64,000 nt of DNA from Neglectibacter timonensis (GCF_900048895.1 NZ_LT160639.1:191001-255000); one strand, 5' to 3'. Positions 35,837-45,313 are shown, counted from the first letter of the stretch. Numbers and translations are program-made. The notes: a model not told the origin generated them from the letters alone.

Positions 35837-37357
35837 TTAGGCAGCGGGAAGAAAGCCCTCGCTGCGTATGACTGGAGCGGCTGAATCACTCTGAAACCAG
35901 GCGAGCAGCTTTCTGGCCGGGGCATCCTCCGGCGTATCTTTCCGCAGCACGGCATAATAACCGTCTGTCAACGGGTAGCTACCGTCCTTCAGGCTCTCCT
36001 CCGTAGGCGCCACACCGTTGTAGGAGAGCATTTTCAGCTTCTCCGTCACACCACCAGAGGGATCCTCTCTGTAATTGCTCAGATAGGCAAACAAGGTATA
36101 TCCCAAAGCGTAGCAATCCCTGGGTTCTCCGCCGATACCGCCAAACTGAAAATTCGCTACTTGATACAGCATGCCTGGCATGGTCAGCTCCACATAATTT
36201 TCTTCAATTTCCGGGTGCATGGCCTGCCCGTTCAAAACAAGATTGTCCATCTGTGACTGGCTGCCGCTGTTTGCGTTCCGGCAGATGGGAACCAGTTCTT
36301 TGTCCGGCCCTCCCAGCTCCTTCCAATTGCGGATGGCGTAATCCCGGTAAATGGAAACCGCCTGCTCTTGAGTAATACTCTCCGTGGGATTATCTGAGCG
36401 GGTAATAAACACCAGCGCCTCTAAAGCCACCTTGTGGAATTCCAGCCCCACGCCCGCCTGCTCCGCCACATGGAGCACATCGGCTGAAGCATAGGGTACC
36501 AAAATCAAATCCACCTCTCCGGCAATGAGCTTTTCATAGGAGGGCACGGTGCGGGAGGCTGTTTCCGGATGCAGAGAGCTCTCCCAGCTCTGGTGCATAG
36601 TTTCAAAGGCAGACTGCACTAATCCGAGTGTGGAGGTAGAGCCGTCCACCCGTGGATAGTTTTCTCCCGTCAGCCCCCATTGCGCGGCTTCTTTATTCTC
36701 CCGCGCATAGGGCCTTACCATTCTATTTTCCAATAACGGAGCAGCGTTTGACAGCAGCTGTGCCGCCTCAGCCCGGGTAGCGCCGGACCTGGGCCGCACA
36801 TTTCCACCCGGTTCCCCACGCAGAATCCCGCAGTTCCATGCCCAAGCCAAAGCTTCCCTGGCTCCGGCGGAAACCTCCTGAAAATCTGCAGGAAGCGGTT
36901 TCTCTGGAAATCCGGATAGTTCGTTTCCTGTCCTTTCAGCATACCGATACAAAAATTGTGCCATCTGCTCCCGTGTTACAGGCTGCATCGGCTCAAATAG
37001 GTTATCTCCACAGCCGTTCGCCACCCCCGTCAGATATGCCCACCGAGAAGATTCACTATACCATAAGCTGGGATCCACATCGGAAAAGTCGTACCAGTAC
37101 CCCATGAAACTGCTGTCCCGGTTTTCCGTCATACGATAGAGCGCCTGTACAAACATGGCGCGGGTCATTTTCCCTTCCGGGTCAAACCTGTCTTCGCCCT
37201 CGCCGTTCATAATGCCGTTCTCCTGCACGTATTCCACTGCCGGGGCATACCAGGCTGTTTCCGGTATATCCGAAAATGCCGCTGAAACAGAGACGGACAG
37301 GGAAACCGCCAAAACGGCGGTACACAATAAAAGTACGAACCCTCTCCTCTTCTTCAT
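35837..37357 (-). CDS. SLH-anchored phosphate-binding-like surface protein
   Basis: This 506-residue exported protein has a signal peptide (residues 1-27) followed by three S-layer homology domains at about 28-85, 88-150 and 155-205. Each shows an FSD/FEP/TRA pattern (FSDIPETAWY, VTREQMAQFLYRYAE, ATRAEAAQLL). The remainder resembles a PstS-type periplasmic-binding domain (RVDGSTST, then DLILVPYASAD and NSGSQSQMD). SLH domains bind pyruvylated wall polymers, so it would be held on the cell surface. No pst permeases are near, so uptake is not implied. The start follows GGAAAGAAGAGGG. Confidence 0.85.
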   Translation of the reverse strand: MKKRRGFVLLLCTAVLAVSLSVSVSAAFSDIPETAWYAPAVEYVQENGIMNGEGEDRFDPEGKMTRAMFVQALYRMTENRDSSFMGYWYDFSDVDPSLWYSESSRWAYLTGVANGCGDNLFEPMQPVTREQMAQFLYRYAERTGNELSGFPEKPLPADFQEVSAGAREALAWAWNCGILRGEPGGNVRPRSGATRAEAAQLLSNAAPLLENRMVRPYARENKEAAQWGLTGENYPRVDGSTSTLGLVQSAFETMHQSWESSLHPETASRTVPSYEKLIAGEVDLILVPYASADVLHVAEQAGVGLEFHKVALEALVFITRSDNPTESITQEQAVSIYRDYAIRNWKELGGPDKELVPICRNANSGSQSQMDNLVLNGQAMHPEIEENYVELTMPGMLYQVANFQFGGIGGEPRDCYALGYTLFAYLSNYREDPSGGVTEKLKMLSYNGVAPTEESLKDGSYPLTDGYYAVLRKDTPEDAPARKLLAWFQSDSAAPVIRSEGFLPAA

Positions 37358-37483
37358 TTCTATGACCCTCTTCCTTTCCGGACGGCATACGCGCCCGATA
37401 ATCGTCCTGTTCCTGTAAGACCGCCCAAGCTCCTGATTTTCTCCGCGAACTCTCCGTCTCTGTCTTTTATTACCTACAGCTTC

Positions 37484-37512
37484 ATCTTAACACCTTGTTC
37501 TATAAATGTCAA
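37484..37512 (-). promoter_or_regulatory. Promoter of the SLH surface protein
   Basis: The minus strand shows TTGACA (37512-37507), a 17-bp spacer and TAAGAT (37489-37484). Confidence 0.7.
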
Positions 37513-37566
37513 CCTTCATCTTTCCTCTTTTCCTCCACTTTAAAATAGCAGGAAAAGGGAAAAGAA

Positions 37567-37598
37567 AAAAGAGCGTTGCAGCCTCGCAGCGCTCTTTT
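37567..37598 (-). terminator. Terminator of the TIM-barrel epimerase gene
   Basis: AAAAGAGCG (37567-37575) pairs with CGCTCTTTT (37590-37598), extended by TGC/GCA inside. TTTTTTC follows on the minus strand. Confidence 0.8.
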
Positions 37599-37617
37599 AA
37601 AAAATCCAGATTTTCCG

Positions 37618-38439
37618 TCAATGCCGCACTGCGTCCGCTTCCCCGGGAAAGCCAGACAATAGCCGGCCGGCCCCCTCGTACAGCAGCTTCAAGTGTTCCT
37701 GTGGAGTGCGCGTAGGCGGGATCACGTTGCTGTCTCCCTCCAGGGTAAAAGATCCGGCGTATGCGGAATCCCCGATTCCTTGTCGCACAGTCTCCCAATT
37801 CACGTCTCCCTCGCCGATTGGCAGATGCTCATCCTCACGTCCCCGGTTATCGTGAAGATGTACGGCAAAAAGCCTATGGCCATATCGCTTCAGCAAATCA
37901 TAAGGTTTGCCGCTCCATACAAAATCGTGGCCGGAATCGTAGCACAGTCCCAGCATGGGAGAGGGGATTGTGTCGAGAAGCTGCACCAAGGTTTGATTAT
38001 TCCGCACATTTTCCAGGGCCATGCGGACGTTCCTCTTCTCGGCTCTGTCCACCAGAAGCCGAATTCGTTTTAACCCTGCCTCTGTCACCGGAGGCGGAGC
38101 AAAGCCCCGTGTAGGATGCAGCACGGCAACCGGTATATGAAACTCTGCCAATCCGTCAAGGTCGGACAGATACCGTTCCAGCAAAGCCTGCCCGTCCAGG
38201 GTATCCAGCCAAAGGTCATTGGCCCGGTCAAATTGCAGATGGGCGTTTTCAATAGTAAGGCCTCCGCTGCGGATCAGGCAGGCCTGTTCTTCCTTCGAAA
38301 GCCCTTCTTCCTCTCTAAAAGAATCGTCCCACCAGTGCAGAACCGTCTCAAAGCCGGCCTCCCTGATCTGACGGATCCGCTCCGGCACAGGAATCCGATA
38401 CCCATACCAGAGAAAAACTCCCAGCTTCCGATCATTCAT
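37618..38439 (-). CDS. Sugar phosphate isomerase/epimerase-type TIM barrel
   Basis: This 273-residue AP2EC-family protein has the expected metal-binding residues: Glu in ALENVRN, Asp-His in CYDSGHDF, His in AVHLHDN and a C-terminal Glu in FTLEGDSN. Such proteins isomerise or epimerise sugars or cut abasic DNA; the sequence fits the sugar group. It is a single gene with its own terminator. The substrate is unknown. Confidence 0.85.
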   Translation of the reverse strand: MNDRKLGVFLWYGYRIPVPERIRQIREAGFETVLHWWDDSFREEEGLSKEEQACLIRSGGLTIENAHLQFDRANDLWLDTLDGQALLERYLSDLDGLAEFHIPVAVLHPTRGFAPPPVTEAGLKRIRLLVDRAEKRNVRMALENVRNNQTLVQLLDTIPSPMLGLCYDSGHDFVWSGKPYDLLKRYGHRLFAVHLHDNRGREDEHLPIGEGDVNWETVRQGIGDSAYAGSFTLEGDSNVIPPTRTPQEHLKLLYEGAGRLLSGFPGEADAVRH

Positions 38440-38583
38440 GATATCTCCCCCTTTCCCATTCTCCCAATTGCAGTTCCTCTTTAAAAAAGACAGACAGGGC
38501 GTCCGCCGGGGATAAGCAAACCGCTTTTTCCCTTTTTTCAGCAGACCCTGTCTGTTTCCTAAATGCAGCCGGCCGACTGTAGG

Positions 38584-40254
38584 TCAGCTCTCATCCGCTT
38601 TGCGGATCTCCGCTCGCTTGATCTTGCCGCCGATGGTCTTGGGTAGCTCGTCCACATATTCGATCACACGGGGATATTTATAAGGCGCGGTGGCCTTTTT
38701 CACGTAGTTCTGCAATTCCTTGGTCAACTCCGGAGTTCCCTCATAACCCTTTGCCAGCACGACTGTGGCCTTGACCACTTGGCCGCGGATCGGGTCCGGA
38801 GTCCCGGTTATCGCGCATTCCACCACTGCTGGGTGCTCCACCAGGGCCGATTCCACTTCAAACGGGCCGATACGGTAGCCGGAGCATTTGATCACATCAT
38901 CATTGCGGCCCACGAACCAGTAATAGCCGTTGCTGTCCCGCCAAGCCACGTCGCCGGTATCATAATACTGCCCGCCAAGCTTTTCCTTCGTCATCTCTTC
39001 GTTGAGATAATAGCCGGTAAACAGGCCCACCGGCGGATGGTTTTTCACATCCATCACCGCAATGGTACCCTCTTCACCATCCTCACAGACATTGCCTTCC
39101 TGGCTGATTAGCTGGATGTCGTAAAGAGGAGACGGCTTCCCGGTGGAACCGGGGATAGGCTCAAACCACTGGAAGTTCGCCAGCATAACAGAACTTTCAG
39201 ACTGTCCAAAGCCTTCGTAAAGCTTTAATCCCGTCAGTTCATGCCATTTTTTAAATACTTCAGGATTCAGCGGCTCCCCCGCAATACAGCAGTGATGGAT
39301 ACTGGAAAGATCAAACTTCGTCACATCCTCCTGCAGCATAAAGCGGAACATGGTAGGCGGTGCGCAGAAGGTGGTGACCCTGTACTTTTCCAGATGCTCC
39401 AACAGCCGGCGGGGATTGAATTTTCCCAGCATGTCATAACAGAAAATAGCGGCGCCGCAGACCCACTGACCGTAGATTTTACCCCAGCCGAACTTGGCCC
39501 AGCCGGAATCGGAAACGCTCATATGCAATTTATTTTCCTCTACCTGCTGCCAATACTTTGCCGTGACGATGTGCCCCAGCGGATAGGAAAAATTGTGGCG
39601 CACCATCTTAGGCATCCCGGTGGTACCCGAGGTAAAGTAGACCAGCATGGTGTCGTCCCAGCGGGTGGCCTCCGCCCCAGAAGGACGGGGGAATTCCTCG
39701 GAATACTTTTCCAGCTCCTCGTTTAAATCCAGCCAGCCCTCTCGCTTTTCCACAACTAGAATCTTATTTTTCAGGGAGGGGATCTCTTTTTCAGCCGCCT
39801 CTACCTGGGAGATGACAAACGGGTCGTTGACACAGACAACAGCGCAGACCTGAGCGGCATTGCCGCGGTACACGATGTCTTTCTTGGTCAGCTGAAGCGT
39901 GCCGGGAATCAGCACAGCGCCCAGCTTGTGCAGGGCTGTGGCACAAATCCAGTACTCCCACCGGCGGCGCAGAACCAACATGACCACCGAGCCTTTTTTC
40001 ACACCTAAATCCCTGAAAAAATTTGCCGCACGGTTTGACAGGCGCTTGATATCGGTGAAAGTAAAAATTTTCTCCTCGTCCTCTTCGTTGCACCAGACCA
40101 GCGCCTTCTTTTCCGGTTCCGCATCCGCCCAGGCATCCACTACATCAAAGCCGAAATTGAAATCCGCCGGCACGTTCACTTTATAATTTTCTTTGAAATC
40201 CTCATAGGAATCAAATTCGATCCGCGGGAGGAATTTATGTAACAGCATATCCAT
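38584..40254 (-). CDS. Medium-chain acyl-CoA synthetase-type AMP ligase
   Basis: This 556-residue ANL enzyme has the P-loop YFTSGTTGMPK, the YDTGDVAW motif, the hinge region and the C-terminal catalytic Lys in KTIGGKIKR. Length and the AFEGFGQSE-like motif (YEGFGQSES) match AcsM-type ligases that activate medium-chain, branched or aryl acids. The XRE-cupin gene is 129 bases upstream in the same direction, a pairing seen widely in Clostridia. Confidence 0.92.
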   Translation of the reverse strand: MDMLLHKFLPRIEFDSYEDFKENYKVNVPADFNFGFDVVDAWADAEPEKKALVWCNEEDEEKIFTFTDIKRLSNRAANFFRDLGVKKGSVVMLVLRRRWEYWICATALHKLGAVLIPGTLQLTKKDIVYRGNAAQVCAVVCVNDPFVISQVEAAEKEIPSLKNKILVVEKREGWLDLNEELEKYSEEFPRPSGAEATRWDDTMLVYFTSGTTGMPKMVRHNFSYPLGHIVTAKYWQQVEENKLHMSVSDSGWAKFGWGKIYGQWVCGAAIFCYDMLGKFNPRRLLEHLEKYRVTTFCAPPTMFRFMLQEDVTKFDLSSIHHCCIAGEPLNPEVFKKWHELTGLKLYEGFGQSESSVMLANFQWFEPIPGSTGKPSPLYDIQLISQEGNVCEDGEEGTIAVMDVKNHPPVGLFTGYYLNEEMTKEKLGGQYYDTGDVAWRDSNGYYWFVGRNDDVIKCSGYRIGPFEVESALVEHPAVVECAITGTPDPIRGQVVKATVVLAKGYEGTPELTKELQNYVKKATAPYKYPRVIEYVDELPKTIGGKIKRAEIRKADES

Positions 40255-40276
40255 TGGCTTTTCCCATCCTTTCTAT

Positions 40277-40294
40277 ACCTTTCTGAAGAAAGGT
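40277..40294 (-). other. Small hairpin in the intergenic region
   Basis: ACCTTTC (40277-40283) and GAAAGGT (40288-40294) pair over TGAA, upstream of the acyl-CoA ligase start. There is no T-tract, so it may be a leader structure. Confidence 0.4.
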
Positions 40295-40383
40295 ACGCCA
40301 AAGACTTTTTCTTCACACCGTTCGTCCGCTCCAATCCGGCGGTACGTCCGCCTGACTGGAAACAGCTTATCCCATACCCGCCG

Positions 40384-40932
40384 CTATTCCGCAATTACCG
40401 TTATGAAACGGGCTTTTTCTTCCCCGCCGCAGCGCTGCCCGTGGGGGATTGTGGGGTTGAAATAGATGGAATCTCCCGCTGTCAAGGTGAATTCCTTGTC
40501 GCCGATGCAAACTACCACCGTGCCTTCCAAAACCATATTAAATTCCTGGCCTGTATGGGTAATCAGCTTTGCAGGCGTATCTGTGGGCTCCAGGGTCACC
40601 AGCAGCGGCTGCATCACTTTATCGGCATACCGGTAGGCCAAATCCTCAAAGTGGTATTCCGGGTTCCGGTTGACCACCCGGCCATGGCCCCTCTTGACAA
40701 TGTGATAGGTGTCCAGGCGGGCGGGAGTACCGGTGACAATCTCAGCGAAGTCCACGCCGAACTTGTTCGCCACCTCATAGATGACGCTGATGGGGATATC
40801 CCTGCCGTTCTGTTCATAGGAACGGTATACTTCCGGGCTTACGTTCAATTCGGCGGCCAGCTGCTCCACAGTATAATCGCTGGTTTCCCGCAATTCTCGC
40901 AGTCTAGCGCCGATCTCATTGATCTCACACAT
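40384..40932 (-). CDS. XRE-cupin transcriptional regulator
   Basis: This 182-residue protein has an N-terminal XRE helix-turn-helix (residues 10-63, YTVEQLAAELNVSPEVYRSYEQ) and a C-terminal cupin_2 domain (about 110-180, with HTGQEF, PTIPHGQRC). The cupin likely binds a small ligand. It is expected to control the adjacent AMP ligase. A strong promoter lies 42 bases upstream of the start. Confidence 0.93.
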   Translation of the reverse strand: MCEINEIGARLRELRETSDYTVEQLAAELNVSPEVYRSYEQNGRDIPISVIYEVANKFGVDFAEIVTGTPARLDTYHIVKRGHGRVVNRNPEYHFEDLAYRYADKVMQPLLVTLEPTDTPAKLITHTGQEFNMVLEGTVVVCIGDKEFTLTAGDSIYFNPTIPHGQRCGGEEKARFITVIAE

Positions 40933-40973
40933 ATCGCCTGACTCCTTTTCTGAATAATTTCGATATAAAGGAG

Positions 40974-41003
40974 ATTATATCACTTTAAATCGGTATTAGT
41001 CAA
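40974..41003 (-). promoter_or_regulatory. Promoter of the cupin regulator and ligase
   Basis: The minus strand shows TTGACT (41003-40998), an 18-bp spacer and TATAAT (40979-40974). Confidence 0.8.
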
Positions 41004-41217
41004 TCGAAGAGCTGTCATCTCTGTGTCTTATACAGTTTTTTTGTAGTCCCAGAAAATTATATTTGTCATATTTTCTCATTTTGGAAATAAAGCAGAGGTC
41101 TGAAACGAAAAACGGCGCACCGCCAGTTTCCGCAGTGCGCCTAATCCCTTTATCGTGCAGCTCTCACGCCCATTATCCTTCCCCTGCCAAATGGGGCTTC
41201 CGGCATGCCAATCGATC

Positions 41218-42486
41218 CTATTCCTCATCGCCGGCAAGCACAGCCATGGCATTTTCCACTTCCTTCTGCGTCTGCTCCGCATCGAGATAATCGGAGGAGT
41301 AGAGAATCACACCGCTGCATTGCACCTCCCGTGCCGCTTCAATCTGCCGGCTGATAATGTCGCTGTCCATCTGCCAGGTTCCCTCGTCCGCATCGCTGCC
41401 TGCTTTGTAAAGGGCCAGGCCCGCATATACCTTCAAGCCTTCATGCTTTGGCAGGGCCATCCATTCTTTCAAAGCCTCTGAATAACCCAGCGCCTTGTTT
41501 TCAAAGCTATAATAGAGCTGAGGACAGATGTAATCCACATAGCCTTGAACCGCACACCAACTTTTTACATCCGCGCCCATAGCCTCATCGTTTTGAATAT
41601 TCCCCTGAGGAGAAATTCCAAATACCGTGCCGGAATTTGCCTGTTTGACCTTTTCATAGACCTCAGCCACCAAAGCGCTCACATTTGTCCGGCGCCACTC
41701 CTCCAGTGTGAGGGGTGTTTCCACTGTCTGTGCGTACAGCTGGTAAGCTTCCGCATCTAGGGATTCCTCCTGGCTGGGATAAAAATAGTCATCGAAGTGG
41801 ATGCCGTCCACTTCATAGCGCTCCACGATTTCTGCAGCTCCGTCGGCAATCAGGGTACGGATATATGGATAAGCGGGATTGAGATAAACTCCGCCTTCAT
41901 ATTCCATAAAGTAATACGGGGAATCTTCCCGCAGGGAGAGATAAGGGTTGTCAGGTGACAGCGTGGCAGGCGTTTCTGCAGTCTTTATCCGCAGCGGATT
42001 GATCCACGCGTGAAACTCCATTCCGTTCTTATGGGAATATTCCACCATAAATTGGAGCGGGTCGTATCCCGGGTCCTTTCCCTGTTCCCCTGTCAACAAA
42101 TGGGACCAGGGGTAGCGCTCTGAGGGGTATAGGGCGTCGCAAAATGGCCGGACATGAACAAACAGGGTGTTGATCCCTTTTTCTTTCGCAGTATCCGCAA
42201 TCCGTCGAAAATTGTCCTCAAAAGCCTCTTGAGTGTGCTCCTGAGTCGTGAGGGACATATAGGGGACCCAGACTCCTGCCATTTCCTGTTTTTCCTGCTG
42301 CAGGGGAGGGGTCAGGGTGTGCTCTGCCGGAGCAGGGGACGCGCTGTTTTCCCCGCTTGATGAGGAGATGGAAGACGCGCCTTTTCCCTGCTGCATTCCG
42401 CCAAACAGCCATACTCCTCCTACCGTCATCACCAGAGCAAGCCATAAAAAGACATAGCAGTATTTTCTAAAATTGAACTTTCCCAT
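41218..42486 (-). CDS. GHL10 (DUF187) glycoside-hydrolase-like membrane-anchored protein
   Basis: This 422-residue protein has one N-terminal membrane anchor (about 10-30), a Ser-rich linker and a glycoside-hydrolase-like TIM barrel. Landmarks are VWVPYMSL, NTLFVHVRPFCDALY, HAWINPLR, VDGIHFDDYFYP and ICPQLYY. The family is secreted; some members act on wall or exopolysaccharide. It faces the extracellular side. GGAAAGG precedes the ATG. Confidence 0.9.
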   Translation of the reverse strand: MGKFNFRKYCYVFLWLALVMTVGGVWLFGGMQQGKGASSISSSSGENSASPAPAEHTLTPPLQQEKQEMAGVWVPYMSLTTQEHTQEAFEDNFRRIADTAKEKGINTLFVHVRPFCDALYPSERYPWSHLLTGEQGKDPGYDPLQFMVEYSHKNGMEFHAWINPLRIKTAETPATLSPDNPYLSLREDSPYYFMEYEGGVYLNPAYPYIRTLIADGAAEIVERYEVDGIHFDDYFYPSQEESLDAEAYQLYAQTVETPLTLEEWRRTNVSALVAEVYEKVKQANSGTVFGISPQGNIQNDEAMGADVKSWCAVQGYVDYICPQLYYSFENKALGYSEALKEWMALPKHEGLKVYAGLALYKAGSDADEGTWQMDSDIISRQIEAAREVQCSGVILYSSDYLDAEQTQKEVENAMAVLAGDEE

Positions 42487-42501
42487 AGGCGTTCCTTTCC
42501 G

Positions 42502-42530
42502 TTGACAGCTCTTTTATTTTCAGGTATCAT
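42502..42530 (+). promoter_or_regulatory. Promoter with overlapping dyad, DUF1294 gene
   Basis: TTGACA (42502-42507), a 17-bp spacer and TATCAT (42525-42530) lie on the plus strand. An inverted repeat at 42522-42542 (AGGTATCA and ATACCT arms) covers the -10, and a further AATACCT lies at 42562-42568. The dyad is a candidate repressor site. Confidence 0.6.
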
Positions 42531-42685
42531 TTGATAATACCTATGCGCCTTGCTTTGCGTGAATACCTGAAATGGACAGGTTTTCACACAAGTGTAGACA
42601 GCAGCTTTTTCTGCAGGCCTGCCGCCAGATGCCGGTTCCCGGTTACAGGCCCGTGACAGACACACTGAAAGAAGGGGGACAACCC

Positions 42686-42991
42686 ATGCCTTTCCATTTA
42701 TCAGAAACGCTTCTGCTGGGATTTCTGCTGGCTATGAACCTCCTTTCCTTCTGCTTGATGGGACTGGACAAACGCCGGGCAGTGAAAGGACAGTGGAGAA
42801 TATCCGAGCGGGCGCTTCTGCTCTTCGGCTTTTTTGGCGGAAGCTTGGGCGGGCTGTTGGGAATGTTCTTGTTCCGTCATAAGACGAAGCACCGCAAATT
42901 TACAGTGTTGATGCCACTGTTCCTGGCTTTCCACATAGCTCTGCTGTGCCTGCCGCCTTTGGCTGGGTGCTTTCAGGGCGGAATATCATAA
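42686..42991 (+). CDS. DUF1294 membrane protein
   Basis: This 101-residue protein starts at ATG 42686 after AAGAAGGGGGA. It has three or four hydrophobic segments and the DUF1294 pattern MGLDKRRAVKGQWRISERALLLFGFFGG, with GMFLFRHKTKH. Function is unknown; the fold is a small polytopic membrane protein. It is divergent from the GHL10 gene. Confidence 0.85.
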   Translation: MPFHLSETLLLGFLLAMNLLSFCLMGLDKRRAVKGQWRISERALLLFGFFGGSLGGLLGMFLFRHKTKHRKFTVLMPLFLAFHIALLCLPPLAGCFQGGIS

Positions 42992-43206
42992 GCCCGTTCG
43001 CTCTCAAGCCCGCCGCCGTTCCCGGCACGCTGTTGAACCGGCTTTCCACCCTGTTTCTTGGTCCAGCCTGACTTTTGTAACAGACAAAGGTTAAACTGGG
43101 CACTTTCTGTATCTGCACGGCCCATCTCCGGCTATTGCCTGGCTGCAATCTTTTGATTTCCCCTCTTTTCACCCCATGAAAATACCGTTGGAAAGGAGTG
43201 ACTCCT

Positions 43207-43911
43207 ATGAAGCCCTACGACGTTCTCCTGTTTGACCTGGACTACACCCTGCTGGATTTCGACGCGGATATGCTCATGGCTTTTGAGCAGCTGTACCGGC
43301 ACTGCGGGTTCGACAAGCTCATCCCCTATACTCCCGCTATGCTGGAGCTCTACGAAAAGCACAACAACAAGTGGTGGGAACGATTTGAGGCCGGTCAGTG
43401 TGCAAAATCCCAGTTGTTTCTGGGCCGTTTCGCCGATTTTCTTGCTGAGACCGGTTTTTCCGGAAACCCGGCCCAAATGAATGAGGATTACTTCGCGTTC
43501 CTGGGCCAAGGAGGCGTGCTCTATCCCGGTGCAGAGGAAATGCTCCGACTGCTTTCCAGTGAATATCCCCTCTATATCATCACCAATGGGAACGCGGGCA
43601 CGGCCAACACCCGCATCGGTCATTCCGGAATAGGCAGCTACATCAAAGACTATTTCGTATCCGAGGCTGTGGGCGCGGCCAAGCCTGACCCGCTGTATTT
43701 TGAGTATGTCTTCTCCCACATTCCCGGTTTCCAGAAGGAACGGGCCGTCGTGATTGGGGATTCTCTGGCCTCTGACATTCAGGGCGCGCAAAATGCCGGG
43801 CTGGACAGTATCTGGTACCATCCCGACGGTTCCTGGAAAAATCCCGTCTCCGTGCCTTACACCTATGAAGCGAAAAACTACGGGGACATTCTCCGTATTC
43901 TGCTGCCCTGA
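43207..43911 (+). CDS. yjjG: YjjG-type HAD nucleotidase (paralog 1)
   Basis: This 234-residue HAD phosphatase has DLDYT as motif I, ITNG as motif II, and AKPDP plus GDSLASDIQG as motifs III and IV. The helical cap resembles the noncanonical pyrimidine nucleotidase YjjG, which hydrolyses damaged nucleotides. ATG 43207 follows AAGGAG by nine bases. A second paralog follows after 30 bases. Confidence 0.88.
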   Translation: MKPYDVLLFDLDYTLLDFDADMLMAFEQLYRHCGFDKLIPYTPAMLELYEKHNNKWWERFEAGQCAKSQLFLGRFADFLAETGFSGNPAQMNEDYFAFLGQGGVLYPGAEEMLRLLSSEYPLYIITNGNAGTANTRIGHSGIGSYIKDYFVSEAVGAAKPDPLYFEYVFSHIPGFQKERAVVIGDSLASDIQGAQNAGLDSIWYHPDGSWKNPVSVPYTYEAKNYGDILRILLP

Positions 43912-43941
43912 GGAACCCTTGAAGAAAGGAAGCTACCGCTC

Positions 43942-44649
43942 ATGAAACGCTATCAATTCCTGCTGTTTGACGCCGACGGCACCCTTCTGGATTTTGAAAC
44001 AGCCTGTGCCCATGCTTTCCAACGCACTTATTTCGCCCAAGGGTTGGATTTACAAAAGCCCTATTCAGCTCAGCTTTTGGAATCCTACCGGAAGAACAAT
44101 GAAAACTGGTGGGGCAAGCTGGAACGCGGCGAATGTACAAGACCTCAGCTGTATTTGGGCCGGTTTGCCGATTTTCTGCAGGAAAACGGGCTTTCCGGGG
44201 ACCCGCAGGCGCTGCATGAAGCCTACTTCCCGCTGCTGGGAGAGGGTGGGGATTTGCTGCCCGGTGCGGAGGAGCTGGTTAAGCGGCTGAAGGCCGCCGG
44301 ATATTTTCTTTACCTGATCACAAACGGCAAAGCCAGTACCCAGCGCACCAGACTGGAGCGTTCCGGCCTGCAGCCCTATTTTGAGGACTGCTTCATTTCA
44401 GAGGATACCGGGTTTGCCAAACCGGACATCCGCTTTTTTGATTATGTCTTTTCCCGCATTCCCGGTTTTTCTGCTAAAAGAGGCCTGGTCATCGGAGATT
44501 CTCTCTCCTCTGACATCCAGGGGGCTGCCAACGCCGGCCTCGACAGCATCTGGTACGCGCCTTCGGTTGCGGAAAACAAAAACAAGGTCCCCTACACCCT
44601 TCTGGCGCGCAGTTATGAAGAAATTTTGAGGTTTCTCTGCAATGAATAA
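43942..44649 (+). CDS. yjjG: YjjG-type HAD nucleotidase (paralog 2)
   Basis: This 235-residue paralog of the preceding gene has DADGT as motif I, ITNG, AKPDI and GDSLSSDIQG. The two share clear similarity over their whole length, by eye roughly half the residues, including SQLFLGRFADFL/PQLYLGRFADFL. This points to an old tandem duplication. It overlaps the response regulator start by eight bases. AAAGGAAG precedes the ATG. Confidence 0.88.
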   Translation: MKRYQFLLFDADGTLLDFETACAHAFQRTYFAQGLDLQKPYSAQLLESYRKNNENWWGKLERGECTRPQLYLGRFADFLQENGLSGDPQALHEAYFPLLGEGGDLLPGAEELVKRLKAAGYFLYLITNGKASTQRTRLERSGLQPYFEDCFISEDTGFAKPDIRFFDYVFSRIPGFSAKRGLVIGDSLSSDIQGAANAGLDSIWYAPSVAENKNKVPYTLLARSYEEILRFLCNE

Positions 44650-45313
44650 AATTTTTCTGGTGGAAGACGATCCCGTCATCTCCAAAGCGGTTGTAAACCA
44701 TCTCACTATGTGGGGTTACGAAATAAAGGCCGCCGTGGACTTTGGCCGGGTGCTGGAGGAATTTCTGGCCTTTGATCCTCAGCTGGTCCTGCTGGATATC
44801 GGGCTTCCACATTACAACGGATATCACTGGTGCGAGGAAATTCGCAGGCGTTCCAAGGTGCCGGTGGTATTTCTCTCCTCCGCCTCGGACAATATGAATA
44901 TCATCACCGCTATGAATCTGGGCGGGGATGACTTTATTGCCAAACCTTTTGATCTGTCGGTACTGACCGCCAAGGTGCAGGCTGTGCTTCGTCGGGCCTA
45001 TTCCTTCCAGAACAGCATTAATTTTATTGAACACGGCGGCGTCATGCTGAATTTAAGCGACGCCTCCCTCACCTTTCAGGACAGAAAGCTGGATCTGACA
45101 AAAAACGACTTTAAAATACTTCAGATTCTGATGGAAAACGCGGGCCACGTCGTCAGCCGCAGCGACATTATGACCCGGCTTTGGGAAAGCGACAGTTTTA
45201 TCGATGACAATACGCTGACAGTAAATATGACGAGGTTACGAAAGAAGCTGGAGGAAGCTGGGATGCGCGATTTTGTTGTGACAAAAAAGGGACTCGGCTA
45301 CCTGATTCCCTGA
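44642..45313 (+). CDS. bceR: BceR-type OmpR-family response regulator
   Basis: This 223-residue regulator has a receiver domain with D52 (LLDIGLP), conserved Lys in AKPFD, and a winged-helix OmpR DNA-binding domain (about 125-220). It is similar to BceR of B. subtilis, which responds to bacitracin-type peptides. Its start lies inside the preceding HAD gene. The sensor starts 13 bases after its stop. Confidence 0.9.
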   Translation: MNKIFLVEDDPVISKAVVNHLTMWGYEIKAAVDFGRVLEEFLAFDPQLVLLDIGLPHYNGYHWCEEIRRRSKVPVVFLSSASDNMNIITAMNLGGDDFIAKPFDLSVLTAKVQAVLRRAYSFQNSINFIEHGGVMLNLSDASLTFQDRKLDLTKNDFKILQILMENAGHVVSRSDIMTRLWESDSFIDDNTLTVNMTRLRKKLEEAGMRDFVVTKKGLGYLIP

